Shown piece after piece: positions 17,893 through 27,397 of a stretch of DNA of 64,000 nt (the first letter of the stretch is position 1; each line of letters starts with the position of its first letter). The notes beneath the pieces are model-generated. The model did not search any database. It was not told the DNA's origin and saw nothing but the letters and a program-made list of their open reading frames with translations. The DNA is from Streptococcus pneumoniae (GTDB lineage: Bacteria; Bacillota; Bacilli; Lactobacillales; Streptococcaceae). The stretch covers positions 620,001 to 684,000 of the forward strand of contig JBFDTN010000001.1 of assembly GCA_040719455.1 (NCBI GenBank), given 5' to 3'. Both the position numbers and the translations under genes were made by a program.

Positions 17893-18607
17893 TTTTTCTT
17901 CCTTTCTCATCAATAATCGTCTGAACCATCTTTTCAATCGATGGAGTTTCTGGCATGAGGTTCACGACAAACCCATCTCTTTCAACAGCTTCTTGCGTAC
18001 TGGTTCCGATAACGGAAATCTCATGACCTCTTGGAAGTATCTTACAAATCTCATAAAAGCTCTGCCAAGCTGATGGGCTAGCAAACGTCCAAAGGATTTC
18101 TTTCTCTCCTAAAAATGCTTGAATCCCTCCCTGCCCCAAACGATAATGCTGGGTATCATAGAGTGGAAAAGCCAATACGTCATGACCTCCATTTTTCAAG
18201 GATTCCGCCAGGATTGGATTGGACAAACTGCTTTGTGGTAGTAAAATTCGCTGCTTGGAAAATCCCAATGCTAGCCACTCTTTGGCAAAATCTTTGGCAT
18301 ACTGGTACTTAGATTCGAAATCCACCGTGTAGCCCAAGGTCGCAATTACTCGACTGGTCTGATGGCCAATCGTTGCAATCTTAGGAAGTGGTGATTGTAG
18401 ATAGGGAGCTAGAAATTCTGCCGCCACAGCACTGGTGAAAAAGACCCAATCCATCTCTGGCATGCTTTCGACCACCTCTGTTGGCATAGGATTTGCCTGA
18501 CAGTGAATTAAGGGGATGTGGTAAACAGTAAGCCCAGCTTCTTCTAGCTTTTCTTGCAAATGCCGATCCAGCGGATGTTCTCTAGTAAAGATAACTGCTT
18601 TTGTCAT
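17876..18607 (-). CDS. hemD: Uroporphyrinogen-III synthase
   Basis: 243 residues from ATG 18607 (GGGG six bases upstream; overlaps the hemC stop by 4 bp). HEM4 fold: VIFTREHPLDRHL at the N-terminus, VFFTSAVAAEFL, and WTFASPSAWQSF with the family's late conserved Ser/Tyr region. Cyclises hydroxymethylbilane with ring-D inversion. A second HemD-like domain is fused to CobA elsewhere in the operon. Its last codons overlap the inserted dapA-like gene. Confidence 0.9.
   Translation of the reverse strand: MTKAVIFTREHPLDRHLQEKLEEAGLTVYHIPLIHCQANPMPTEVVESMPEMDWVFFTSAVAAEFLAPYLQSPLPKIATIGHQTSRVIATLGYTVDFESKYQYAKDFAKEWLALGFSKQRILLPQSSLSNPILAESLKNGGHDVLAFPLYDTQHYRLGQGGIQAFLGEKEILWTFASPSAWQSFYEICKILPRGHEISVIGTSTQEAVERDGFVVNLMPETPSIEKMVQTIIDEKGRKNDTLK
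17885..17901 (-). repeat. 17-bp direct repeat, copy at dapA-like start
   Basis: Identical to 16918-16934. Deleting the DNA between the copies would rejoin hemD to hemB with hemD ending in frame three codons later. Confidence 0.85.
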
Positions 18608-19512
18608 GAGATTCCCCATGCTCCTTGGGCGGCTAGTTTTTCAACAACTTCTTTAGCAAGATTTGTAGGATCATCTCCAACCACGCTAGCGTAAAGACAT
18701 TTTCCTTCTTTTGTCGCAAGCATGGCATCTAACTGATAGTCAGTTTCGGGCTTTTGGGCATAGGCGGCAATCGGGAAGGTACAGTCCGCATTCATCAAAG
18801 CAAGGACTTCTCGCTCAATCGTCACGCAGGCAGCTGTTTTCTCATCATGGATACTCTGTAAAATCTCTAATAGTTTCTCATCCCCTTTTCGGCATTCAAT
18901 GGCTAAAGCGCCTTGGGAAATAGCTGGTAAACAAGTCTCTAAGCTTAGCGGTTCAATGTTTAATTCGTCTTTATCTAACCACCCCATGCGAGACAAGCCT
19001 GCCATCGCAAGGACAATCGCATCGTACTCTCCATCTTGAACCTTTTGAATCCGTGTATCAATATTGCCACGAAGTTCACAAATGGTCAAATCTGGGCGGA
19101 TTTTCAATAACTGAACCTTGCGGCGCAGACTGCTAGTTCCTACACGAGCACCTTTGGGGAGAGTTGCCAAACTTTGATTCTCTTGATGAAAAATCAAGCA
19201 ATCACGAACATCTTCGCGAACAGGAATAGCCCCTAGCTGACAGCCTTCAACCAAAAGTGCTGGCATATCTTTTAAACTATGAATGGCGATATCAATCTCT
19301 TTTGCAAGAAGTGCCCGCTCAATTTCCTTGACAAAAACTCCCTTACCACCGATTTCTTGCAAGCTAACTGTGCTCAGTCTATCTCCTTTTGTCTGATAAG
19401 GGACCAATTCAAACACGACTTCGGGGTGTTGTTTTTGAATCAGAGCGAGGACTTGTTTGGTCTGGGTCTGAGCTAATTTACTTTTTCTCGTTCCAACTTT
19501 AATCGTGGTCAT
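18604..19512 (-). CDS. hemC: Porphobilinogen deaminase (hydroxymethylbilane synthase)
   Basis: 302 residues with VGTRKSKLAQTQ at the start, IHSLKDMP, SLRRKVQLL and the dipyrromethane cofactor Cys in NADCTFPIAAYA. Polymerises four porphobilinogens. Overlaps hemA by 14 bp and hemD by 4 bp. Confidence 0.96.
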   Translation of the reverse strand: MTTIKVGTRKSKLAQTQTKQVLALIQKQHPEVVFELVPYQTKGDRLSTVSLQEIGGKGVFVKEIERALLAKEIDIAIHSLKDMPALLVEGCQLGAIPVREDVRDCLIFHQENQSLATLPKGARVGTSSLRRKVQLLKIRPDLTICELRGNIDTRIQKVQDGEYDAIVLAMAGLSRMGWLDKDELNIEPLSLETCLPAISQGALAIECRKGDEKLLEILQSIHDEKTAACVTIEREVLALMNADCTFPIAAYAQKPETDYQLDAMLATKEGKCLYASVVGDDPTNLAKEVVEKLAAQGAWGIS

Positions 19513-20758
19513 CTTCCATTCCTTTCTTTCCTTGCTGGAGACCGAAAATCTTACAAATCAAGGCAATGTCATAATGAGAATTCTCTCCAATAGACATCTC
19601 TTTGAGTTGGAGAATCGGCTCTTTTAAAATCTGATTGACAACACTTTTCATGTGCTTAGAAATCTGCTTTTCTTCCCGAGCAGTCATGTTAGGCAATTTT
19701 CGCTTTAAACTCTCTAGCGAGCTAGCCTGTGCTTCTAAGGCACGCTCTCTCAACTCACGAATCAAGGGAACAATCCCTAATTGCTTTTTCCATTCGTCAA
19801 ATTTAAGGAGTTCAACTTCGACTTCTTTTGCGATTTTCGCAGCAATATCTTCTCGCTCTGCTCGGTAAATTTCTAATTGATTGGTCAAGTTTTCAATGGT
19901 GTAGAGCTCTATATCACTACTTGGGTGAATAGTCCGTGGTAAGCAGAGGTCAAATGCAATGACACCTTGTTTTAGCATAGAGGGAAATAAGATATACTCC
20001 CCTGTTTTGACAGCTGAAAAGATGACGTCCGCTTTCTTTGCGACTTCTTCCAACTCTTCCCAGCCATGGGCAGACACACGCTCATCTTCTAAAAATGGCT
20101 GTGCTTTTTCCACTGTTCGATTGAGAAGGAAGATGGAGGAGAAGGGCTTTTGTAAGACGTATTTGGTCACTAATTGTCCGATTTCTCCCAAGCCGATAAC
20201 GGCAATGCTTTTATGCTCATAGTCAAAATCAAGCCGATCAAGCTGCTGCATAGCTGTTAAGCTAATGGAAATTGGACGCGCGTTAATGCGGTATTCTTCA
20301 TGCATCCGCTTTGCAAAGGTCAACACTTGACGAGACACTTCATTTAAAATAATCCCAGTCGTTCCTGCCTCTTTTGCCGTTTGAAAGGCTTGCTTAAGTT
20401 GCCCTAAAATCTGAGTTTCTCCTAAAATCTTAGACTCTAGTCCAATGGAGACCCGAAAGAGATGATGCAAGACCTCATCAGCTTCTTTAAATACCAAATA
20501 CGGCTCAATGTCTTCTGCTCTTACTCCAAAGCAATCTGCCAAAAAGTGCTTGGCATAATAGCGCCCTGTGTGTAATTGATCGACCACCAAGTAGAGCTCT
20601 GTCCGATTACAGGTTGAAACAATGACATCTTCTAAGACACTTTTCTCTCGGTAAAGACGCTTTAAGGACTCTTCGATATGCTCGTCTGAAAAATGCAGTT
20701 TTTCAAGCACAGACAAAGGGGTTTCCTTATGGGTCAATCCCACATACAATAAATACAT
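19499..20758 (-). CDS. hemA: Glutamyl-tRNA reductase
   Basis: 419 residues. Catalytic Cys in VSTCNRTELY (about residue 50), the substrate-binding run GLESKILGETQILGQ, the NADPH domain (VIGLGEIGQLV) and a C-terminal dimerisation helix. First committed step of the C5 pathway. With hemL, hemB, hemC and hemD it supplies uroporphyrinogen III for corrin synthesis; genes for later heme steps are absent from the window. Confidence 0.96.
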   Translation of the reverse strand: MYLLYVGLTHKETPLSVLEKLHFSDEHIEESLKRLYREKSVLEDVIVSTCNRTELYLVVDQLHTGRYYAKHFLADCFGVRAEDIEPYLVFKEADEVLHHLFRVSIGLESKILGETQILGQLKQAFQTAKEAGTTGIILNEVSRQVLTFAKRMHEEYRINARPISISLTAMQQLDRLDFDYEHKSIAVIGLGEIGQLVTKYVLQKPFSSIFLLNRTVEKAQPFLEDERVSAHGWEELEEVAKKADVIFSAVKTGEYILFPSMLKQGVIAFDLCLPRTIHPSSDIELYTIENLTNQLEIYRAEREDIAAKIAKEVEVELLKFDEWKKQLGIVPLIRELRERALEAQASSLESLKRKLPNMTAREEKQISKHMKSVVNQILKEPILQLKEMSIGENSHYDIALICKIFGLQQGKKGMEDDHD

Positions 20759-20809
20759 ACAACAATCCTCTTCTTATCTTTCCACCATAAGGCATTGACT
20801 TACAACGGA

Positions 20810-21241
20810 TTATAAATCTTCCAAGATGGTTTCTAATTTTTTTCGAATTTCTTTGGATCGTGCAGGCGATAAGCCATTGGTTGAAATCATGACAGAAAAA
20901 TCTTTGGCACGCGCGATAGCAACATTGTAGAAATCCGAAAAATGCTTATCACCGGTATTATTGACGAGCTGGCTCGGATGAGCATCGTTCATGACTTGCC
21001 GATTAACCAATTCAACATCTGTACAGGCAAAAACCAGCTTGGCACCGTCTAAATCCCCTGTTTGATAGGAACGATTCACCCAATGAATAGAAGCAACATC
21101 AATATTCTCATGTAAGGTTGGGCTAATAACGGTTACTCTAGCCCCTGCAGCTAGCAAGGTTTTAATCTTTCTTGACGCCACAAGACCGCCGCCGATAACC
21201 ACCACTGGCTTGTCTTCTATGTTAATCATGACTGGATACAT
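20810..21241 (-). CDS. Short precorrin-2 dehydrogenase (CysG N-domain/Met8 type)
   Basis: 143 residues. Rossmann NAD-binding motif VVIGGGLVASRKIKTLL, then NRSYQTGDLDGAKLVFACTD and VNNTGDKHFSDFYNVA, all typical of the CysG/SirC/Met8 dehydrogenase domain. It stops just after the STNGLSPARSKEIRKKLE helix, shorter than the roughly 200-residue SirC type. It probably oxidises precorrin-2 to factor II, or its short form may have lost the dimerisation tail. It starts 9 bp after the pduO gene. Confidence 0.82.
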   Translation of the reverse strand: MYPVMINIEDKPVVVIGGGLVASRKIKTLLAAGARVTVISPTLHENIDVASIHWVNRSYQTGDLDGAKLVFACTDVELVNRQVMNDAHPSQLVNNTGDKHFSDFYNVAIARAKDFSVMISTNGLSPARSKEIRKKLETILEDL

Positions 21242-21250
21242 AGCATTCTC

Positions 21251-21826
21251 CTATTTTTTACTGCGAAAGATCTTTCTACTGCGTTTATAAACGGTATCTG
21301 GCACACCGAGACGATCATTGACCAAGCGTGCAAGAACAAAGAAATAATCCGATAGGCGATTGATGTATGTTAAACCAACTGGATTGACTGCCTCATCCGC
21401 TTCAATCACAGCGACCATCTTGCGCTCAAGGCGTCTGGTCATGGTTCGTGCCATATGAAAGGAACTAGCAATCTTGTGCCCACCTGGAATGATGAAATAT
21501 TCTAGTTTTGGTGGAATGTCCATGTAAGCATCAAGCTTTTCTTCCAGCCAGCTTACATCTTTTTCCGTTTGCTTATAAGGACGCAATTCTCGAGGTGCTG
21601 CCAAGTCACTTCCACAGTCAAATAGCTGCTGCTGGATTTCTTCACATTCTAAGCGCAAATCATCTAAAGCTTCAATCTCTGCCATTTCAGACACAATCCG
21701 TCCCAAAAGAGAACAAACTTCATCCATAGTTCCATAGGCTTCCACTCGAACGTGGGTTTTTGATACCCGATCGCCACCATACAAGCGCGTGTAGCCTGTA
21801 TCTCCATACTTTGTATAAATCTTCAT
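21251..21826 (-). CDS. pduO: Cob(I)yrinic acid a,c-diamide adenosyltransferase, PduO type (copy 1)
   Basis: 191 residues from ATG 21826 (GAAGAG eight bases upstream; also overlaps the cobQ stop). IYTKYGDTGYTRLYGG ATP-binding start, GTMDEVCSLLG, and the C-terminal RTMTRRLERK and NRLSDYFFVLAR helices are PduO-type hallmarks. Adenosylates cob(I)alamin or its precursors. One of three putative adenosyltransferases in the window. Confidence 0.93.
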   Translation of the reverse strand: MKIYTKYGDTGYTRLYGGDRVSKTHVRVEAYGTMDEVCSLLGRIVSEMAEIEALDDLRLECEEIQQQLFDCGSDLAAPRELRPYKQTEKDVSWLEEKLDAYMDIPPKLEYFIIPGGHKIASSFHMARTMTRRLERKMVAVIEADEAVNPVGLTYINRLSDYFFVLARLVNDRLGVPDTVYKRSRKIFRSKK

Positions 21827-21830
21827 CTTT

Positions 21831-23327
21831 TTACTCTTCTTTATTGACAATGCGATAAATGGCGTCCATATCTAAGGATTGGCGCAAAATATCGGCTAGC
21901 TTATCGTATTCTTTATCTTTAAATTCTTGTAAGGTCACTACCTTATCCTGAATAGGCGAAAGTCCTTTTGCCTCTCGAATACTGTTTAGATACTGTCTCG
22001 TCCAATCAAGGTTGTCAAAGACACCATGCAGATAAGTGCCTTGTACTTGACCGTTATGTCCAATCGCGCCATCTGAACGCTCTGTATCCTCACCATTTTG
22101 AACAATGATGGTCGAAAATGGCTGAACGCCCTCTGCAATCGTGGTTTCTCCCATGTGAATCTCGTAGCCTTCTAACTCATGCCCTTCATGGTTTGCTTTG
22201 ACTTGGGTCGTACGTTTGACAGCCTTAAAGGTCGTTTCTGCATCAAGTAAGCCCAAACCTGCAATTTCTTCAATGCTTGACTCGACATGCAAGGGATCGG
22301 ACATCTTCTTACCCAAAAGTTGGTAACCGCCGCAAATGCCAAAGATATGCACCCCCTGCTCCAAGCAATGGAGAATTTCTCGCTCCAAACCAGACTCACG
22401 CAGATAATCCATATCTTCAATCGTATTTTTACTACCTGGTAAAATCAGCAAATCAGGAAGACCAATAGCATCTCCTGGCATGACATAGCGAACAGATACA
22501 TCCGGCTGGATTTCTAGGCTGTGAAAATCTGTGAAGTTTGACATGCGTTTGAGCCCGATAATCGCCACATCCAATTCCTTTTTCGTATCGAAACGACGGC
22601 TTTTTTGCACCAAGGCGACACTATCTTCGCTATCAATATCAAGACTCGCATACGGTACCACCCCAAGCACAGGAATCTGAGTTAGCTCTTCAATCATATC
22701 AATCCCTGATTGGAGCAATGCCACATCACCACGGAATTTATTGATCACAACACCTTTGACACGCGCCCGATCTTCCTTAGGCATTAGCTCAATCGTGCCA
22801 TAAATCGAAGCAAAAACACCGCCCTTGTCAATATCAGCAACTAGAATCACTGGCGCATCCACTAAGCTCGCCATCCCCATATTGACAATATCATGGCTAT
22901 TGAGATTGATTTCTGCTGGACTTCCTGCGCCTTCTAAGACAATGACGTCATTTTCAGAGCCTAATTCTTCATAGACTTCCTTGATTTTTGGAAGTAATTG
23001 CTGCTTGAATTCGTGGTATTCCACAGCATCCATATCACACAGGACATTGCCCATAAAGACAACTTGTGATTTTCGATCAGACGTAGGTTTCAAAAGGACA
23101 GGATTCATCCGCACATCTGGATCCACGCCAGCAGCTTCAGCCTGCACGACCTGTGCCCGCCCCATTTCATCTCCTTTTTTAGTGATAAAGGAGTTCAGTG
23201 CCATATTTTGTGACTTAAACGGTACAACCTTTAGACCGTCTTGTTTAAAGATTCGGCAAAGACCTGCTACGATAATGCTTTTTCCAGCATCTGAGGCAGT
23301 TCCCTGCACCATGATTGATTTTACCAT
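21831..23327 (-). CDS. cobQ: Cobyric acid synthase (CbiP/CobQ)
   Basis: 498 residues. Amidoligase N-domain with P-loop VQGTASDAGKS, Mg-binding LEGAGSPAEINL, and a glutaminase domain with nucleophile Cys in IFGICGGYQLLG and His in GTYLHGVFDN. Amidates four side chains of adenosylcobyrinate diamide. Overlaps cbiO by 7 bp. Confidence 0.96.
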   Translation of the reverse strand: MVKSIMVQGTASDAGKSIIVAGLCRIFKQDGLKVVPFKSQNMALNSFITKKGDEMGRAQVVQAEAAGVDPDVRMNPVLLKPTSDRKSQVVFMGNVLCDMDAVEYHEFKQQLLPKIKEVYEELGSENDVIVLEGAGSPAEINLNSHDIVNMGMASLVDAPVILVADIDKGGVFASIYGTIELMPKEDRARVKGVVINKFRGDVALLQSGIDMIEELTQIPVLGVVPYASLDIDSEDSVALVQKSRRFDTKKELDVAIIGLKRMSNFTDFHSLEIQPDVSVRYVMPGDAIGLPDLLILPGSKNTIEDMDYLRESGLEREILHCLEQGVHIFGICGGYQLLGKKMSDPLHVESSIEEIAGLGLLDAETTFKAVKRTTQVKANHEGHELEGYEIHMGETTIAEGVQPFSTIIVQNGEDTERSDGAIGHNGQVQGTYLHGVFDNLDWTRQYLNSIREAKGLSPIQDKVVTLQEFKDKEYDKLADILRQSLDMDAIYRIVNKEE

Positions 23328-24130
23328 CTCGCATCCCCTTTCAATTGTTTAAAAAAATCCATTTCATCAAGAGCCAAAGGCGCTTTGATAGCTTGATGAA
23401 GTTTGACAATCCACGGAGCTTCTAAGCCAGCTTGCTCCAGCAATTCCACTTCTTGAAATAACTGAAATTTATCGCCTTCTGCTAGCAATTTTCCCTTATG
23501 AAGCAAGTAAGAATAATCACAGCAATCATACATCAAGTCCATATCGTGGCTGGTCAAGATGATATTGGTTCCAGAAGCGACTAATTTTTTCATGGATTCT
23601 GCCATTTTCCTACGTCCCTTGGGATCAAGACCTGCAGTCGGCTCATCTAAAAGCAGGTATTTGGGTTGCAAGGCAAGCATACCAGCGATGGCGACCCGTT
23701 TCTTTTGCCCATAGCTCAGATATTGAATCGGTTTATCCGCTAAATGCTCGATATCCATCATCTCTAAAGCCTGTGACACACGCTCATCTATCTCACTAGG
23801 TGTGTAATCCAAGTTTTCCAAGGCAAGACCGATATCGTCCTTGACAATGGTATAAAAGAGTTGTTGCTCAGGATTTTGAAAGACCATGTTGACATCTTGA
23901 CGGTACTGGTAAAGCGCCTTTTTAGTCATGGAAACTGGCGAGCCTTGGTAGAGGACTTCTCCAGCTTGTGGTGTGAGTAGCCCTGTGATGATTTTCATCG
24001 TGGTTGATTTGCCAGAGCCATTTGCTCCTAAAATCCCCGTGATTTTTCCTTCTTGAAAGCTCATGGAGATATGCTCCAACGTAGGACACTTACGGTCGTA
24101 TGAAAAAGAAATCTCTTTTAATTGTAACAT
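23321..24130 (-). CDS. cbiO: Cobalt ECF transporter ATPase
   Basis: 269 residues from ATG 24130 (GAGGAG upstream; overlaps the cbiQ end less than the longer frame). Walker A GANGSGKST, signature LSYGQKKRVAIAG, Walker B YLLLDEPTAGLD and switch LTSHDMD. The KRVAIAG form is typical of CbiO/EcfA. Drives CbiMNQ. Confidence 0.95.
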   Translation of the reverse strand: MLQLKEISFSYDRKCPTLEHISMSFQEGKITGILGANGSGKSTTMKIITGLLTPQAGEVLYQGSPVSMTKKALYQYRQDVNMVFQNPEQQLFYTIVKDDIGLALENLDYTPSEIDERVSQALEMMDIEHLADKPIQYLSYGQKKRVAIAGMLALQPKYLLLDEPTAGLDPKGRRKMAESMKKLVASGTNIILTSHDMDLMYDCCDYSYLLHKGKLLAEGDKFQLFQEVELLEQAGLEAPWIVKLHQAIKAPLALDEMDFFKQLKGDARW

Positions 24131-24147
24131 CTTCTTCTCCTCTTGTC

Positions 24148-24822
24148 TCATTCTCTCTGATAACCGTCAAATTTGAGGGTCAATACCTCATTTAGCCGCT
24201 CATTATCATCCAATAACTTGGTAAACAAGGTGTGAGCTAGCATGCCCCAAGCCTTGTAATTTTTTCGTTTTTTGTAAAAGGCAAATTTCAAATCCAAGGT
24301 ATCACGAATCGTCAGAAATTCATACATGACAAGGAAAATAAAGCGATACATGAGCACAACAATTTCCAAAAGAAACAGAGGGACATGGATTTTCTTAAAT
24401 AATTGAACCATTTGAATAAATGGTACAGTAAGTGCAAAAAAGTAGGTAGCTACTAAGGAACAATAGATTCTAAGCAAGATAAAAGAAGCCTCTTCTAAAC
24501 TTTGCCCATTGATTCCTAAGTATCCGTTCAAAAAAGGAATAGCTATTAGAAATGAAGCACTGTCTTTGTGATAGGTAATGACGAAGGTCAATAAACTGAT
24601 AAGGATAAAAATACTTGCATGGATATACCACTTGAGATAAGCTCCCAAGGACATCCGTGCCACATAGCAAGTCAAGGGAATCACACTAACAAGTAAGAAA
24701 ACTTGCAAGGGGACAATTCCTGAAAAGCTAATGATGAGGAGAACGATATAAAAGAGAAATTTATAGTCTGCTTTTATGTCCTTCCACCGATTTTGGTAGG
24801 CATATTTATCAATTACAAACAT
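24148..24822 (-). CDS. cbiQ: Cobalt ECF transporter T component
   Basis: 224 residues, several membrane helices and a C-terminal cytoplasmic part. The coupling-helix motif expected near ARS in the T family is represented around LRIYCSLVATY and KAWGMLAHTLFTKLLD. Links CbiM to CbiO. Confidence 0.9.
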   Translation of the reverse strand: MFVIDKYAYQNRWKDIKADYKFLFYIVLLIISFSGIVPLQVFLLVSVIPLTCYVARMSLGAYLKWYIHASIFILISLLTFVITYHKDSASFLIAIPFLNGYLGINGQSLEEASFILLRIYCSLVATYFFALTVPFIQMVQLFKKIHVPLFLLEIVVLMYRFIFLVMYEFLTIRDTLDLKFAFYKKRKNYKAWGMLAHTLFTKLLDDNERLNEVLTLKFDGYQRE

Positions 24823-24864
24823 TTATTGACCTCCCAACCTATACCTAAACAAACTGAATAACGT

Positions 24865-25149
24865 TTAATGCTTCAATTCTTTTTTTCCTTTGTTATAGCC
24901 GATGACGTAAAAAATGATTCCTGCTCCAATGCTTCCTTGGAGGGTGAACAAGAGACTCTCCACTTCTGAGCCAGCTGGTTCAAAGATTGGAGAAAACCAC
25001 GGTTCATAATCTTCTTGAATAGATGTAATCGCAGTCTCTGCTGCATCATCGGTTCCACTATATTCCACCCCTTTTGGGGCAAAGAAGAAGGCTGACAAAA
25101 TAACGGCAACTGCTGCTAAAAGCAAGAGTAAATTTTTATGAGATTTCAT
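24865..25149 (-). CDS. cbiN: Cobalt transporter accessory subunit
   Basis: 94 residues with two membrane helices around an extracellular loop containing GTDDAAETAI, as in CbiN. Needed with CbiM for cobalt loading. Overlaps cbiM by 4 bp. Confidence 0.93.
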   Translation of the reverse strand: MKSHKNLLLLLAAVAVILSAFFFAPKGVEYSGTDDAAETAITSIQEDYEPWFSPIFEPAGSEVESLLFTLQGSIGAGIIFYVIGYNKGKKELKH

Positions 25150-25874
25150 GCGAATAGTCCTTCCTTTTCTTTAATAGTATCAGAGATGAGGTTAAAGAGA
25201 ATCACTGTAAGCAAGCCCTCTACGATTGCAATCGGTACTTGTGTGGTTAAAAAGACACCCATGAATTTCAAAGCTGAGCCGATAAATCCTGCGGACGGAT
25301 CTGGAAAGACAAGTCCAAGCTGGATAGAGGTTGTCGCATAGGTCGCAAGATCCGCAACAACCGCACAGAGAAAGAGAGCCACACGACGAGATACTTTCAT
25401 AGAAAGTGCTAGCTTATAGACGAAATAACCGACAAATGGTCCCACAACTGCCATTGAAAAGGCATTGGCACCAAGAGTTGTCAAACCACCATGTGCAAGG
25501 AGCAAAGCTTGGAAGAGCAGACAGATGGTTCCTAAAACACTGACCACAAACGGTCCAAACATGGCTGTTCCAATTCCGACACCTGTTGGGTGAGAGCTAG
25601 AACCTGTCACAGATGGAATTTTCAAGGCTGATAGGATAAAGATAAAGGCACCTGAGAGAGCTAGCATGGTTTTTGAATTGGGATTTTTAGCCACAATTCT
25701 CTTAATATTTAAGACCCCCATGATAAAGAAAGGAAGAAAGAGGGCAAACCAAATCAAACACCAGATAGGAGGGAGATACCCTTCCATGATGTGCATAGCC
25801 TCAGCAGGGCGAGGACATAAGAGATATAACACTGCAAATAGCACAATGGCTAATTTCTTATTATAGTTTTTCAT
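25146..25874 (-). CDS. cbiM: Cobalt ECF transporter S component
   Basis: 242 residues. A cleavable signal (up to RPAEA) exposes MHIMEGYLPP, whose N-terminal Met-His coordinates Co(II) in CbiM. A second metal-site His is in SSSHPTGVGIGTAMFGP. Multi-span membrane protein; substrate-specific unit for cobalt (NikM would be the alternative, but B12 context favours cobalt). Confidence 0.95.
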   Translation of the reverse strand: MKNYNKKLAIVLFAVLYLLCPRPAEAMHIMEGYLPPIWCLIWFALFLPFFIMGVLNIKRIVAKNPNSKTMLALSGAFIFILSALKIPSVTGSSSHPTGVGIGTAMFGPFVVSVLGTICLLFQALLLAHGGLTTLGANAFSMAVVGPFVGYFVYKLALSMKVSRRVALFLCAVVADLATYATTSIQLGLVFPDPSAGFIGSALKFMGVFLTTQVPIAIVEGLLTVILFNLISDTIKEKEGLFA

Positions 25875-25909
25875 AGATTTTCTCCATTCGCAAGTAGCGA
25901 TAGGCTAGT

Positions 25910-26611
25910 TTACAAGATGTTCTTTTTGACAATCATAGTTGTAAAATAGCTGAGTTTGCTTTCGACATCAAGGTCTGCTACTCCTCGCATGATGATTTGC
26001 TTGTCAGAAGAAGCATGACTGACTAAGAAAGTATTGTTGACTAATTGGTGCTTGTGAAGCAAAGGCAAAACGACATCTAGGTGATTGGCGACCTTCATCA
26101 AGACGACCGTATCATGGAGTGTAAGAGCAGCATCCATGGTTTTCACATCTGTCGTCGCAGGAACGACCGCAAAAGATTCCTCATCCATGGTCAAGGGCTG
26201 ACCAAGTTCAGATGCCATACTAGTAAAAGAAGTAATTCCTGGAATGGTTTGTGTTTCAATCTCATCTTTTAAAATATCCAATAAATAGCTGTATGTACTA
26301 TATACCATTGGATCTCCTAAGGTGATGAACCCTACATTTTTACCAGCTTTTACATCCTCGATAATCTCTTTTGAGATGGCTTCCCACTGCTCTTTTTTCT
26401 CCTCTAGCGAGGCAATCATAGGAAAATGCCGCTGCTTAATCTCCAAATGCTCATTGAGATAAGGATCTGCAATAGACAGTGCCAAACTCTTGGTGCGTTT
26501 TTTTGCCTCCGGTGTATAGATGATGTCTAAATCATTGAGGAGACGGCTGGCTTTGACCGTCACCAATTCGCTATCTCCCGGACCAATTCCGATTCCATAA
26601 AATTTTGCCAT
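25910..26611 (-). CDS. cbiL: Cobalt-precorrin-2 C20-methyltransferase
   Basis: 233 residues of the tetrapyrrole methylase fold: GIGIGPGDSELVTVKA, FITLGDPMVYSTYSYLL and GITSFTSMASELG. The TLGDPMVYSTY block and length fit CbiL rather than CbiF or CbiH. Starts 9 bp after cbiK in transcription order. Confidence 0.93.
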   Translation of the reverse strand: MAKFYGIGIGPGDSELVTVKASRLLNDLDIIYTPEAKKRTKSLALSIADPYLNEHLEIKQRHFPMIASLEEKKEQWEAISKEIIEDVKAGKNVGFITLGDPMVYSTYSYLLDILKDEIETQTIPGITSFTSMASELGQPLTMDEESFAVVPATTDVKTMDAALTLHDTVVLMKVANHLDVVLPLLHKHQLVNNTFLVSHASSDKQIIMRGVADLDVESKLSYFTTMIVKKNIL

Positions 26612-26620
26612 TTCTCACTC

Positions 26621-27388
26621 CTATTCTATAATGGTTTTCAAATGCTTGATATACAGCGCTTGAATGTCTGGATATTCTCCCAAGCCGACTAAATGCGTAT
26701 GGACCTCGTAGCCTCGTGAGCTAAAGTAGGTATTCCACGAATCTTCCTCATCTGAGGTCATGTCATTGGTCGCATGGTCTCCCGCTACCAGCATAAAAGG
26801 TGCGAGATGAATGGTTTTGACCTCTTCTTTCCGCAATTCCTCTTCAATAAGAGAAACTGGCGGATAACTCTCCACACAGCCAATGCGAACGGAAGTGCCT
26901 TTTAGCATGTGATCCATCGCTGCATACGCCGTAAAAGCATAGTGTTGACTGCCGTGCCCCATGAGGACTGTTGCTGCATCTGGTCCGAAATGACCGTACT
27001 TTTCTAGCAAAATAGCTTTTACTGCCTCGTAATCTTCTTCACTGGTTAAAAGAGGCTTGGCAATGCGAAGACTTGAGAATTTTTCAGTAAAATGGCTTGC
27101 TTGTCTTACAATCTTTTCATACTCTCCACCCAAAATCACATGAAGTGGTTGGATATAGACTTCTTGAATACCTGCTTCGTAAAGCTCCTCCAAGACTTCT
27201 GCCACCGTTGGAATGTCTAAGCCTTCGTTCTTCTTAATCCGTCGAATGACCACGTTTGAGGTGAAGGCACGATGAACGGTAAAATCTGGAAAAGCTGCTT
27301 GAATAGCCTCTTCACAGGCTTCAATCGTTTTTTTCCGAGTCTCAGGATAGGTCGTTCCAAAGCTGACGACTAAAATGGCTTTTGTCAT
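26621..27388 (-). CDS. cbiK: Anaerobic cobaltochelatase
   Basis: 255 residues. CbiK fold with VVSFGTTYPETR at the start, catalytic/metal His in LMGHGSQHYAF and a second His in VAGDHATNDM. Inserts Co(II) into sirohydrochlorin (factor II), committing to the anaerobic, early-cobalt route. Confidence 0.95.
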   Translation of the reverse strand: MTKAILVVSFGTTYPETRKKTIEACEEAIQAAFPDFTVHRAFTSNVVIRRIKKNEGLDIPTVAEVLEELYEAGIQEVYIQPLHVILGGEYEKIVRQASHFTEKFSSLRIAKPLLTSEEDYEAVKAILLEKYGHFGPDAATVLMGHGSQHYAFTAYAAMDHMLKGTSVRIGCVESYPPVSLIEEELRKEEVKTIHLAPFMLVAGDHATNDMTSDEEDSWNTYFSSRGYEVHTHLVGLGEYPDIQALYIKHLKTIIE

Positions 27389-27397
27389 AGAACCTCC

